Shown here: piece by piece, positions 31,800 through 42,842 of the stretch | How the letters are laid out: every line of letters starts with the position of its first letter | Numbering within the stretch: position 1 is the first letter of the stretch | NCBI RefSeq assembly: GCF_026151205.1 | Contig: NC_087078.1 | Location: 17,441,118-17,501,117 of the forward strand | From: Bolinopsis microptera | Lineage: Eukaryota; Ctenophora; Tentaculata; Lobata; Bolinopsidae | DNA length: 60,000 nucleotides | Direction of reading: 5' to 3' | The notes under the pieces: model-generated | Told to the model about the DNA's origin: nothing | Seen by the model: only the letters and a program-made list of their open reading frames with translations | Database searches by the model: none | Translations under genes and position numbers: made by a program

Positions 31800-34700
31800 T
31801 TATGGATCAAGAGAAAGTGAGCCGGTGCACTGCGATCAGATTAATGTTCCCAACAAATTTTGAAAAAAAAGTCAACCAAAAATAAGGGTGTGGTGAGAAA
31901 GGATATTGTTGATATTCTAAGCTGGGAGACACATCCATGAATTTTGTTGTCTGTATCTGATTAAGAAAGGTTCTCATATAGGTCCCCTTTAATTCGAAGA
32001 TCATTCTCTTCTGAAAACAGCCATGACGTGGTGAACATAAATATTACCACATAAAGAAACATATCTCTTCCCAAGGGAGATCACGTCATGACAGGAGTCA
32101 GGACCATTAGTATTACGAGCTCTGAGCTATGAAGAAATCACCGAACCCTTTGTGACCGTCTTAGCTATCCTTCAACATCTGATCAGATCTGATGTTTCTC
32201 TCTGTAAACCGCTCTATCATATTTAATGGCGATGGCCGAGAGAAATCTATAAATTTGAGTTTTCGTTACGATCCTAAGCAATATGTCATAACATAACTGT
32301 CTGTATCTCACTATCATGATATAAGCGTGTCTGCCACATTCCTACAACCTAAAAGTGAATGATTTAATTAAGTCTGGCTATGCGGTGAAAATATTGGATT
32401 CATCTTATTTACTGATCGAGGGATGAAGCTACATTTTGATTTAAATAAAACATTCGATTTGATCGGGAAACGTTGAAACCAATCAGTCACAATCTGCCCA
32501 CATATCTTGAATCTTCCCCTGGTCATAACCGAGTGAACCAGTAGGTGATGCTGTACTTGAAACCTTCTCAAGACTCCACTGATCTATTTACCATCGATAT
32601 TGTTAAATTGTGCCGTAAAAATAAATAATTGTTTTATCAAATAATTGTAATTTCATCAGTACATCTAGTTGGGAATTAGGATCAAACAACACATCACGTG
32701 ACCTTATGTTATCTCACATTCTCTTTCACCCTCACTCACTAACTTACTGGACAGAGGACGTGGTATACGTGCTGTTGTACGTGGTCTGATCGCGCCTCAA
32801 GCCCTTGATATGGACGTTTATATGTGACCGAGTGTTCCTTATCGGGCTTTACACTTTGGCTTTATTTTCGGCTACCATGTACGTTACGATAAATTCTCAA
32901 TTATATCGAATTTATCGAGGAGCGTGTGCCACTGTGCCAATTATTATGTCCTCCCAGAAATGTTACCATTCATGTTATGTCCGTCCAAATAAGGTTTTAT
33001 AATGTATAAGTATCGCTTAGTTAGGGGCTGACTCTTGAAGCTGCGCTGCAAATTTTATGCAAATTTTATGGATTCATTCTCCTTTCGCAATGGATCTGCA
33101 TCTAATTCTAACTGTCTAATGAAGCTGCACAAGACGCCCGACTCTAGACTACGCCCTCAATTGTGCAAAACAATTGAGCTAACACAGCCCATAACACTCT
33201 CTTGACTTCCAGAACTGTACCTAGGCAAGTGTTCAATGGCTTTACTGGTACGGTCGTACAATCTGTCATAATATACCCATTCAAACAACCTCTTCTCCGT
33301 AACTATAGTGGACATCCTCGAGGGGGGAATGTGAAACATTGAAGATATATCCATTTAGCCATTTGGCGATCTGCCAAAGATTACAGCGGTTATGAAGGTC
33401 TTGTTCAGGAATTAAGTAATCATGGTTGCTGAAGCAACAAAACAACAAGTACTTAGTGGATATGTGATCAAATAATGTTATGTATTAGTTTGTACGATAT
33501 AACAGCAATTAAAGCGTCGAAACCACTTCTTCCGCAGACTATATCCTTAAAAACTTGTAATCGTAAGGTTTAGTTTTATAACCTGTAAAGTGTAATCCTA
33601 ACTTTTCTAAGGGTTGACAATCTGTTCTCGTACTTGAAAATCTGGTCGGTCTGGTATTGGAAGATGAGACACTATATCCAATACGATGACTATCCATAAA
33701 CACGTACACGGGTCATTGGATCAATGCAAATAGACATGATCAATGCAAATAGACACGTACATTGAACAATTACAGTACCCAGAAGCGCGCTCGCTAATTG
33801 CGGTCAAATCCTATTAAATCTTACAACAAAACTGTCAATCAGAGCAAATGACTACGAATAACAAATAGCCGCCTTTTGATATGCCGGCGTCAGAACAATC
33901 TGATAGTATAAGTGTGTTTGATAGGATATGGTAATGAAAAGTTACTGAAAACCATTACAGTCATAATGTGCTCACTGTAGGATTGAGAGCATAATGACAG
34001 GGTTTTGTACATAATATTGACATCTTCATTAGTGCATTGAAGTTCATTTAATCTATCAATTAAATTAGAGGATTTGGCTCTAATGAAACCATATGGAAGT
34101 CTTTGACAAATTCCATTATTCAAAATAACAGGGAGCTGCAAAACATCGAACAATACCCATTTCGAGTTTAAGAAGCGTAAAAGCTTGCTTCGAAATCGCC
34201 AGGATTTCCGAACAACCACACCCTACGGATAACTTGTCATAAGTCATTTATTCCCCAACAAAGGTTAAAATCTTGCATTATAATTCTCAAACAATTCACT
34301 GGACCACTTGAAATTAGACACAGTAATCTTCTAGGCGGGAAAATAAAATGCCAAATATTTAGATATATGTATATAGCGACTTAAATGCGAAATGGCAGGC
34401 CTGACTTTTCGTTTAGATTTTTGAACATGGCAATTATACCCACATCCTGCCGTCCGTCCAGCACATATCATTTGATTATTGTCACAATACTCAGCATACT
34501 CAGAATATGTTTATAGAATAATCCGATTATTCCAATTGGACGATTACAACCAACAAGTCAGATGAAGGGAGCCGGTCGTTAACTGCCGGTATCTATACTT
34601 CTATATCACTGAAAATTCCAAAAAGTATCGATTACTGCCACTATACTTAAAAGCCTAAAGTTAACATTCACTGCCGCTACCAAAAGGTACTGTTTACTGT

Positions 34701-35230
34701 TACTAGTATTACTAATGTCAAAAGTTACAGTTTATTACCAGAGCCAAATACCAAATGTTAAATCAAACGGTACAACCGCTCAATTTGGTCAAGCCATATT
34801 GAAACTGTTGCCGACGAGCTACATAACATAAATCTAGCACGGTGAAATCATAAATATACTTTCGTATAATACCCCAAGACAGCCGTGCAAATAAAGTTAA
34901 AACTCGGAAACTTAAACCAACATAAACACACAATACTACAACACATGGGTTTTTAAAACCAGATATGGTCTGGCACCAAAAGGGTGAGGGTAGCGAGAGA
35001 GAGAGAGAGAGAGAGAGAAAGGGAGAGTGTATCAATATATATCACTGTATCACGATGCTGCTAAAACTTAATATAGATGGTGAGTTAGAAAGCACTAAAA
35101 GTATTTTCTGTCAGTGCAGCTAACTGGAGCTCCTCCAGGATTGAAGCTGCAAGCGACGTAATAATAATAGTAATACGTCTCCCCTGTTCCTAACTCTCAG
35201 TTCAGTTAGTTCAGTACGTGAGTTCGGTAC
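31800..35230. other. No gene seen
   Basis: Three and a half kilobases of AT-rich sequence with short frames. A TCACGTGACC E-box lies at about 32694 and a (GA)n run at 34996-35019. I recognise no exon. Confidence 0.4.
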
Positions 35231-35251
35231 ATGTAAAATGCATGTGTATAT

Positions 35252-35280
35252 TCTCCTGTAACTGTCGTGGTTACAGGAGA
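35252..35280. other. Perfect 11-bp stem-loop
   Basis: TCTCCTGTAAC, a seven-base loop, then GTTACAGGAGA. It lies 100 bp upstream of a small open frame that ends at a second hairpin. Confidence 0.6.
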
Positions 35281-35379
35281 GAAACTGTGGGTGGTACTAC
35301 GCGAGATATCACGTGGGGTTAAAGTTTCCGATATTTTACTACTTTAACTAACTTGCTACTGGAGCTGATGGTAATTTAA

Positions 35380-35658
35380 ATGAATGAGAAACGGCGTGAT
35401 CTGGTAAGTGCTGTAGTAGCTGTCAGGAACTTGGTCGGCATGGTGGGAGTTGCAGGAGTGCAGGTTGCTGAAATTTGTCGACGTTTAAACTTCCGTGTAA
35501 GTTTAGTCACGTGCCAGCAGGAAATTATGGAAGCCAACTTAAAGCACACTAAAAAAGTGGCTTCTTGTCTTGACTTCTTGACCGGTAAGATTTCTACGAA
35601 AAAATCTGCTTTTTTCAGGTGCGAGTATAGCAAGAGCGAGTTGGTCAAATCATTTTAG
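35380..35658 (+). CDS. Possible small ORF, 92 residues, unidentified
   Basis: It begins at an ATG (MNEKRRDLVSAVVAVRNL), is mixed helical and basic, and ends SELVKSF with TAG. The stop codon overlaps the first base of a long stem-loop at 35657-35704. No homology is recognised. GTAAGT at 35404 could instead be a splice donor, and the opposite strand is also open. Weakly supported. Confidence 0.2.
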   Translation: MNEKRRDLVSAVVAVRNLVGMVGVAGVQVAEICRRLNFRVSLVTCQQEIMEANLKHTKKVASCLDFLTGKISTKKSAFFRCEYSKSELVKSF

Positions 35659-35704
35659 GCTTCATGCTGGGATCAGTTTACTAACATGATCCAGCACGAA
35701 GCCT
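35657..35704. other. Long stem-loop (about 18-bp arms)
   Basis: AGGCTTCATGCTGGGATCA pairs with TGATCCAGCACGAAGCCT across an 11-base loop, with one mismatch and one bulge. It is much more GC-rich than the sequence around it. It could be a small fold-back element or a structured RNA end. Confidence 0.6.
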
Positions 35705-35709
35705 GACTA

Positions 35710-37130
35710 GCTCTAAAATCTGACAGCTGTAAGGTAGGACCGACTGCGTCACACCAAATGTACTGTAAGTTTAACATCAGCAAGTTCTTAGTGTATATGG
35801 GTCACTTTTAAGTTATATCTTATTAAATTATTAACATCTGCATTCTGCACGTACAAATGTTTTTTCCTTACAGATTGGTGTACTACGACTTTTAAGGTGG
35901 ACCTATTTCTCGTGAACTTGAACATGACGTTAGTCATGGTCTTGTTGTTGAAGATAAAAGTTTATCCACCAAATAAGTAAGGTAAGAAAAGGAAGTGAAA
36001 CGAAACTCAATACAGTTTCAATTATTGGTTGAGCGACACTATTAAAGCAAACACTCTCACAGTTATTTTGAAGATCTTGCGTTAGAAGAAATCTCAAATC
36101 AAAGACTATGACATGAAACGTTTTTGAAAAGAACAAAAAAAACTAAGTAGAATTGTGGAATTCAAGATTTGTTAAATCTGGCTTCTTTATCGTAATAGCC
36201 ATTATCAGATTATACTTTGTAGAATTAGCGGTTATTTCAGGTGCTCCAGTTTACTTTCTACATTATTTCTGTCTCATGTTATCAGTGACCATGACAAGGT
36301 TGATTTCTGGCACTAGTACTAGTAGCGACTTCTTGGTCGAATGTTAGACATTTTCCCATTAATATTTCCTACATAGTGTTGCATTACGAAGTCTTAGTAA
36401 AACTTATCGATTCCTACTGACCTAAGTGCTCAATGGTATTTTAAAATGTTTTTCTATTGCAGGATTCTACTAATATAGGTATTTCACTTAGCAAATAGGT
36501 ATTTGAAGTTAGTAAGTTTTGACTGGATTTCAACAGTCAACAATATTCGTTATTTGAAGAATCTGGAAGGATTCATTCTAAATAGATTTCCAGCCTATAC
36601 GTGTGAACACTTTACATTGGTAGATTTAAAGAGCTTTAAAGAAAGGTTAACTAGCAAAACGTCCATGACAGAAAGGTGGTGGAACTAATTGTTGATACTA
36701 CAGAATCATTAAAAGCTCGCCGTAATTAGTTATTTCGAGTATGGTTTTGTTAAACGTTCAGCGGGGGCCGGAATTTACGTTAGAACTTTAGAGAATTTCA
36801 TAAATAAATATGGTTAAAACGTAGAAAACAATTTGGCCACCTGACCACTATGACATTTTATATCACTCACTATCGGTTAAAGATAAACGAATTGAACAAG
36901 CTCTAACTGTACCTTGTTACTTGTGACATTAACTAATATATTAGTCAAAGTTTAATCAAACTGCCAAGAATTTCACAAATTGGTGGTTATATCGATACAG
37001 AGCGTTTAGGTTGTCAACAGTAGACATATAATAATACACTAAATAGTAACTAATCGACTAGACTGTCATCAATTCACATTCATAACTAAGATATGTCCAA
37101 GATAGAGAGGCCAAATTAAGTGAAGTCACT
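35710..37130. other. No gene seen
   Basis: AT-rich, with short frames on both strands and no family match. Confidence 0.4.
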
Positions 37131-37137
37131 GAAGCTA

Positions 37138-37861
37138 CTACATGTGATAGTAAAGGGGTTTGGCAAGGTCTATGAGAAGATCACTTTGCCTGCCCCTTTG
37201 TAAGGCACATGGAAATGTTGACCTAGTATTGATTAAAAGCCGAATCACCAGAGTTCCCAACTTGGCTAGTTCATCTGCTTTTTCATTGCCCCACAACCCT
37301 GCTGCTATCCATCGGATCTCCAGAGTGTTTGTGGATCCAAGAGCATTGTGATTGAGGGAGTCATAAAAGTCTCTAGTGGTTCTGCTCCTCGTGATATGTG
37401 AGGATAAAGCCTGTATAGATGAGAGGCTGTCGGTCCATATGATGATGTGCGTGTTGATCTGAGTTGAAAGGAATTTACAAGCTTCTCTGATAGCTGTGAG
37501 TTCTGTCTGGTAGAGAGTGCTATAATCAGGAAGTTTGAGTGGTTGATCCTCAAAAGTAGAATTATTATTTTCAGTGGTATGATATAGCCAGCGCCGCATC
37601 CTGAGTCTGTGCGTGACTGGCCATTGGTGTGCATCATCCATTTGCGGTGGTGTTTTGCAATGAGTCTCGGTGTTGTTTACCGGGAGTTGCAATGGTGAAG
37701 TAACGATCTAGCATCATGGTGAGTGAAGACAGATCTCTTTTTACTCGAGCGGGTATGTCAAAATCTGCCATGAATTGATTGTTGATGATCCTCTTTTTAC
37801 CAGAGTTTCGTTTATAGGTTCGATAGAACAGCTGCCATGAGCGTGTACCCTGGTTGCTCAC
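37138..37861 (-). pseudogene. LINE RNase H domain remnant, frameshifted
   Basis: One frame reads YQTELTAIREACKFL (catalytic Glu), IIWTDSLSSIQAL (catalytic Asp) and IRWIAAGLWGNEKADELAKL (third acidic site), the ordered motifs of a retrotransposon RNase H. The N-terminal strand with the first acidic residue is in another frame (TNGQSRTDSGCGAGYII), and its usual TDG is TNG here. So there is a frameshift near 37570 plus loss of a catalytic Asp. Residues upstream to 37861 may be the end of the linker after the reverse transcriptase. RNase H of this type is carried by I/Jockey-group LINEs. The copy is dead and is a different LINE from that at 1-3 kb. Confidence 0.75.
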
Positions 37862-37869
37862 TCGTCGAG

Positions 37870-38900
37870 GCTGCTTGCAAGCAGGCTGCTTTTAAGCATG
37901 TCAATGTTTTATTATTATAATTTTTATCATTCACTTTATAATACCTATGGAACATGCTACAGAATTTAATGAGTGTTTAGTGTTTACTGTATACTTATAG
38001 TGAATGAGATCACACATACCCGAGCCTCTGGCCAACGAGCCACCACTCACCAGTTACATGTTTAATTCCGTTTAATTTCATGGTTCCACTGTTGTTACTC
38101 GTTCACTAGAGGGGCCGGGGGGGGGGGGGGGGGGGGGCTCATTATATTTAGTAATATATTTAAAAGTGCTTACTGGCTCCTCTGTCTCAGGATTTACGTG
38201 TCCCCAACGAACAAGCGGTGAAAGGGAAGAAAATCAGATTAAGCACCCTAGCAAGCAGACCTTCATCCTTAATTATTCATTATTGGGGTAACCGTTGTAC
38301 TGGCTCAGGACGTCCTCGCCCTAGAACATTGTGCCCCAGAGCCTGGTGCGCTATCAAAGTTAAAATCAAATTGTGTGACTGTAATGAATAGTTCTGGAGT
38401 CGCATCTGATAATAACGGACTCAATGAGAAGCAACCGTTGCTTCTCATTGAGGCGACACCAAAAAATTAGTGCTGGCTTATCATCATTTTTCACAAGCCG
38501 ATTAAATTACTCGGAAGTTGAGTAAGGAATTAACTATGAAGGAACTCAACAGAGTTTCAAGGCCTTGAGTGTTTTGTAATCACTACCTATCCCAACTTGG
38601 GTTGGACAGGAATTTAGTTCCTACCAGTTTACTTCCACTCAACTGGCTGATACTCAAGTTTTAGAAAAATGTTTTCACCGTCACGTCTGCTCTGCTTTTG
38701 TGTTTGTTTATTGTGGCACGTACAAGGAACCGACCGGGCTGAAGTTTTTTCAATGGTTATACAAATTTTCTGAAAGATTTTGAAATTTCCGGTTGAAATC
38801 CGGCTAAGCCGCTTTGACACCGGACCGGAACCAGAACCGGTTATTGAAACCGGATATCCAGTTGGTATGTACTTTGTACCACCTAGGTTGTATTTTCACC
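37870..38900. other. No gene seen; G21 tract
   Basis: It contains a G-run at 38117-38137 just after GGGGCC. The rest is AT-rich with no recognised feature. Confidence 0.45.
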
Positions 38901-38902
38901 TA

Positions 38903-39872
38903 CCTTATCGGACCTTATTTGGACGGACATTACATGAACGGACATAATTATGAACGGACATTAATATGAACGCTCGAAGGCATTCAAAACCATAAAAAAT
39001 CCGAATTTTTTTCAATTTTTTGACGTTTTTTTAATTTCAGCAAATGATTTTTAAATCCATTTTTTATACAGTAGTAAGTAAGAAAAGCAGTCATTAAGCA
39101 GTAAAAATGTTAAAATATGTGTACATGATCAGTGTCTAATATCACATATCATCTTCAATCTTCATCAAATGGGTTTTCGTGCATGAAATAGTCCATGCTT
39201 AAACAAGCATCAGTGATTTCTAGCTTTATGGAAACCTTTTTTTATCAAACTACCCCGGTCCTGCATTTCAGTGTTAACTTTTACAAGCCATTCGGCGTGA
39301 AGTGGTTTTATCTTAGACAACTTTAGGTTAACCTTAACATCACGTGGAGCTTTCCTAGCACTGTTTTGACATACGTTGCATGCCACTTTTCGCGTGCGAA
39401 GCGCGCGCCGCCGAAGACACTGTTTCATTAGTCATTACCTCCCCTCAGTAATATGAACTATAACAACGTCGGACAATGTCCTTGGCAACACGATTTACCG
39501 TAATATCTAGAGGCTGGAACAAGTTTGTCATGTTGGCGGGGACTAGCTCATGAACTATGTTGTTGAGTGCAACATAATTTTGTTGACTTTTTCCACCAAG
39601 TGACCCTTGAAAACATCATATACTAGTAGAGTTTTCTGTGCCTCCGGCAGACCAAGGAGAACCTTTCCGTCGTTAACTTACGGTACAATAAAGTTCTCAT
39701 AGTTGTCATATTCTGGACAAAAAGTTCGAAATGGAAAAATTTTTGAAAAAATTTGAACGGACTTTAACTTGGACGGACATTAATTGAACGGACTTTATTT
39801 GAACGGACATTAAGATGAACGCTAGGGCCTCCAGCGTTCAAGTAATGTCCGTCCAAATAAGGTCCGATAAGG
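38903..39872. mobile_element. Internally deleted TA-flanked DDE transposon with 38-bp inverted ends
   Basis: The ends CCTTATCGGACCTTATTTGG + ACGGACATTAC match in inverted orientation for 31 bp and, after one mismatch, for 6 more (TGAACG). Both are flanked by TA. Inside each end are several copies of GAACGGACATTA or GGACGGACATTA at about 20-bp spacing, likely transposase-binding sites. The 970-bp element keeps only the C-terminal part of a transposase on the minus strand. The inverted ends, TA duplication and protein remnant together fit the pogo/Tigger branch of Tc1-mariner-like elements. Confidence 0.85.
39210..39670 (-). pseudogene. DDE transposase C-terminal remnant (pogo/Tigger-like)
   Basis: Read from 39670 downward: LLGLPEAQKTLLVYDVFKGH (the DVF...GH motif carries the second catalytic Asp), then VEKVNKIMLHS. 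After a frame change comes VPANMTNLFQPLDITVNR (the conserved P.N.T...QPLD motif) and VAKDIV. In a third segment comes LSKIKPLHAEWLVKVNTEM + GSLIKKGFHKAR. These are the ordered hallmarks of DDE_1 transposases. At least one frameshift and a stop break it, and the N-terminal DNA-binding half is deleted. Confidence 0.8.
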
Positions 39873-39879
39873 TAATTTA

Positions 39880-42830
39880 GGACTTGCTAATAATATCATT
39901 CTTGAAGAATAACAAATAATTATGACGGGGTCAACTTTTAGTAGTATTTATTCTGTTTCATGTGGCCCCTGTATATAATAACTTCCCTGGAGCTGAAAAC
40001 ATGACCAGTCAGAAATTACCGATAATACGTGTTGCTTTGTTGATTAAGTGATAAGAAAATCATAATTCAATTTTAATTTTACTTGTAGATATGCTATGAC
40101 ATGAACGAGTATCAACTTTGAGCTGATACCAATGAAATATATAGAATATATTTAAATTTCAAGACAGTGTCTGAATCATAATCCATAGCTAATAACCTGT
40201 AATTAAATTGGCGTAATTTGAAACATTTATTCTACAGTTATTTTGAATCAAGACTGGTCCCTGATAAGGCCTTTGACCTCAATTTCCTTATCAATTTGAA
40301 CGGAGTCCTAGCTCCCACTTGAACCATACACCATACAGCTCTTGTCATCACTAGTTTGAGTTTATTACATAATGGAAAGAGGACAGATCCAATTTCAATC
40401 TTGACTTAAAATAAAAAACCTTGCAGTTGCACCCACTGAGGCTACCAAATTAGGATGACCGAGATAATAAACGCAGAATTTCTTCATTTCTCCGTTATCA
40501 GTTTTTAGAAACAGCTGATTGAGCTAGCTCACTGTGTATAACATTTTAATGAAATCGGTCCTTGTTATTATATTAAAGTATTAAGTTAAATATTGTAAGG
40601 TTGTGACGATCTCGCAGCCTATGTCAAATGGTTTTCAAGGCTTTGTTGTTCGACCAGCTGTAATCGCCAATTGGCATGATAAGTTGGTTAGTGTTGTTAT
40701 CAGAACTTATTTCATTGGGGCGGCAACTGTGATAAGATTATTTTTCTTTACACCCGTGATTGTCGTTCTTTCATAATTGTAGTCGACTGGTTTCGCAATC
40801 TATTCACTATAATATAACTATATGTTAGAGTCAAAGTCGTGGTTCAGCCTTATCCTAGTCGAATATAATATTGTAGCCGTGAAATTTTAAAACCGTTTCC
40901 AAAGCGATACTTCTAGTTCTATTAGCACAGAACCTTAATTCCTTAATTTCTCCTATCAGTCGTACCCTTCCAACGAATACTCCCCATTTCATATCTGTTT
41001 TGTGCCACGTACAATGGAAGTGGCTGGGCCAGTACCTTCACTCGAGAGAAATTTCAGTGTAACTTCATGGCAAGACCCCTTATGACCATGTGCAAATTTT
41101 AACTAATCATAATGATTGCGGCGGCGCAAATGTACCACAATACCACATTTTAACTATACATAGCATCAGATTTCACTATCATATCCCAAATACGGCCACT
41201 AGCCAGCATTGAGCATTCATGGAAGTCAAGCTTCGTATGTTTGCTAGCGATTATTTGACGTTTAACTGTTGTTTCTGAACATCCTTTTCGAAAATAATAA
41301 GTATTTGATGACACTCGATTGTTGCGATTTCAAAAACCGTACTTTAGGCTACATGTTAATGCTATTTAACCGAATTTGGTGGTTCTTTAAAACTGAAAAA
41401 CATCAACAGTAAATTGTAAATTTGGTCAGTCATAAAAATGTAACCTAAGGTAGTTCTTTTTGTAGAAACTTCTAGTGCCGTGAGGCATTTCTTACACAGT
41501 TTCGATAAAATTGTGTTACCGATGCCACTTGTCAGTTGAATTAATGATCTTTTCGTCATCGTAATAGAGTAATAGCTTAATGGCCAGTGTTTTTATTATA
41601 ATTCCGTTGATTCGCTCCAATAAGTTAGCAGCGGTAGTTCGATTTCTTTCTTTCTAAGGTTTAGGTTGCAGGCGGTAAATTACATCAGACTCTGAAATCG
41701 TTACATCTTCATGGGTTCTTCATGGTTTCTTCATATAGCAAGTGTTCGGTTTGTTTACAAACGTGACGAACACACAGGTATGAAGCAATCACTCTAGTTC
41801 TCCTTGAGGAGGCTATTAACTCACACTAGATACCGTCACCATATTTTATGCAATATGCCTTCAGTAATAACTTGGGAGCGGACATTTTGATTTGTAGATT
41901 ATCCTTTTTTCTAACAATTTGTCCCCATTTTTAATTTGATCACTTACCTGTATCTGATTTAGTTTTTGGCCGCATCTACCAGGCCTTTTCGATCGCATGT
42001 AACGCCCTAATCTTTCCCGACTAGAGGCCGGATACAGTAGATAAGAAACATGTTGCCCCATTTTAATTACCAACCAGTTGACGATTGTTGATTCACATGT
42101 ACCCGACAAATTATTGTAGATCCAGGAAACTAGCCCACTAGGCCCGACCTTTGTAACGCTTAATTTTAGTCCCCAAGTTACTGTCTGTAAAACCTTAGAG
42201 TGAACGAACTTGTAAAATCGTTGAAGAAAGCTTAAGTTGTTGGGCACGAGGCCACATTTGATGGTTTATCTCCATAGCAATTAGCATATTACCGCGTAAT
42301 GCTACAATCCGCAGTCCCGTGATGAGACATGATTGAAGATTTTATAATTTCAGTACTTTCGTTTTTGGAGCTAGTTTTATTGGCCTACTTTGGATAATGA
42401 ACTATCGCAGTGCTGGAGAAACAAAAACGTTATTGGTACTGTCTGTCGGTCTAAGTAAAATTAAATCTGCCACCAATCACTAACATGGTTATTATTGTAA
42501 GTGGTAATACCACTCTGAAACTGATAAGAATATCACGTTAAACAGTATGTAAGAAACAATGCATATTATTGAGTCTAGTGTTTACATTTTGCACGTGCAG
42601 TTTTGTGTCATAAAACAACATTACGATGATTGGATACCATCAAGCTGCCAATTTGGCTTGTTAAGTTTGCCTGTCAAACAACTCATACGTTAAGCTGTCA
42701 AGTTTTGTTGTTGATATTGACTTCGTAAATTTTTATCCTAGTTTGATCTTCCATGACTTTTAATAAAAATTAGCATCATTAATCACTACTTACAAGAATT
42801 GCTGAAAATATTAAAGCTTACCACTGGCCT
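39880..42830. other. No gene seen upstream of the transporter
   Basis: AT-rich. A 128-residue minus frame at 41861-42247 has no recognised motif. Any 5' leader exon or promoter of the transporter should lie here, but I cannot place it. Confidence 0.4.
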
Positions 42831-42842
42831 CTCCCCAGGTGG

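Noticed and set aside
31442-31885. Several YIVHCTL/MYNVQCT repeat frames on both strands
   Set aside because: Artefacts of a 7-bp microsatellite; open on both strands with no flanking coding sequence.
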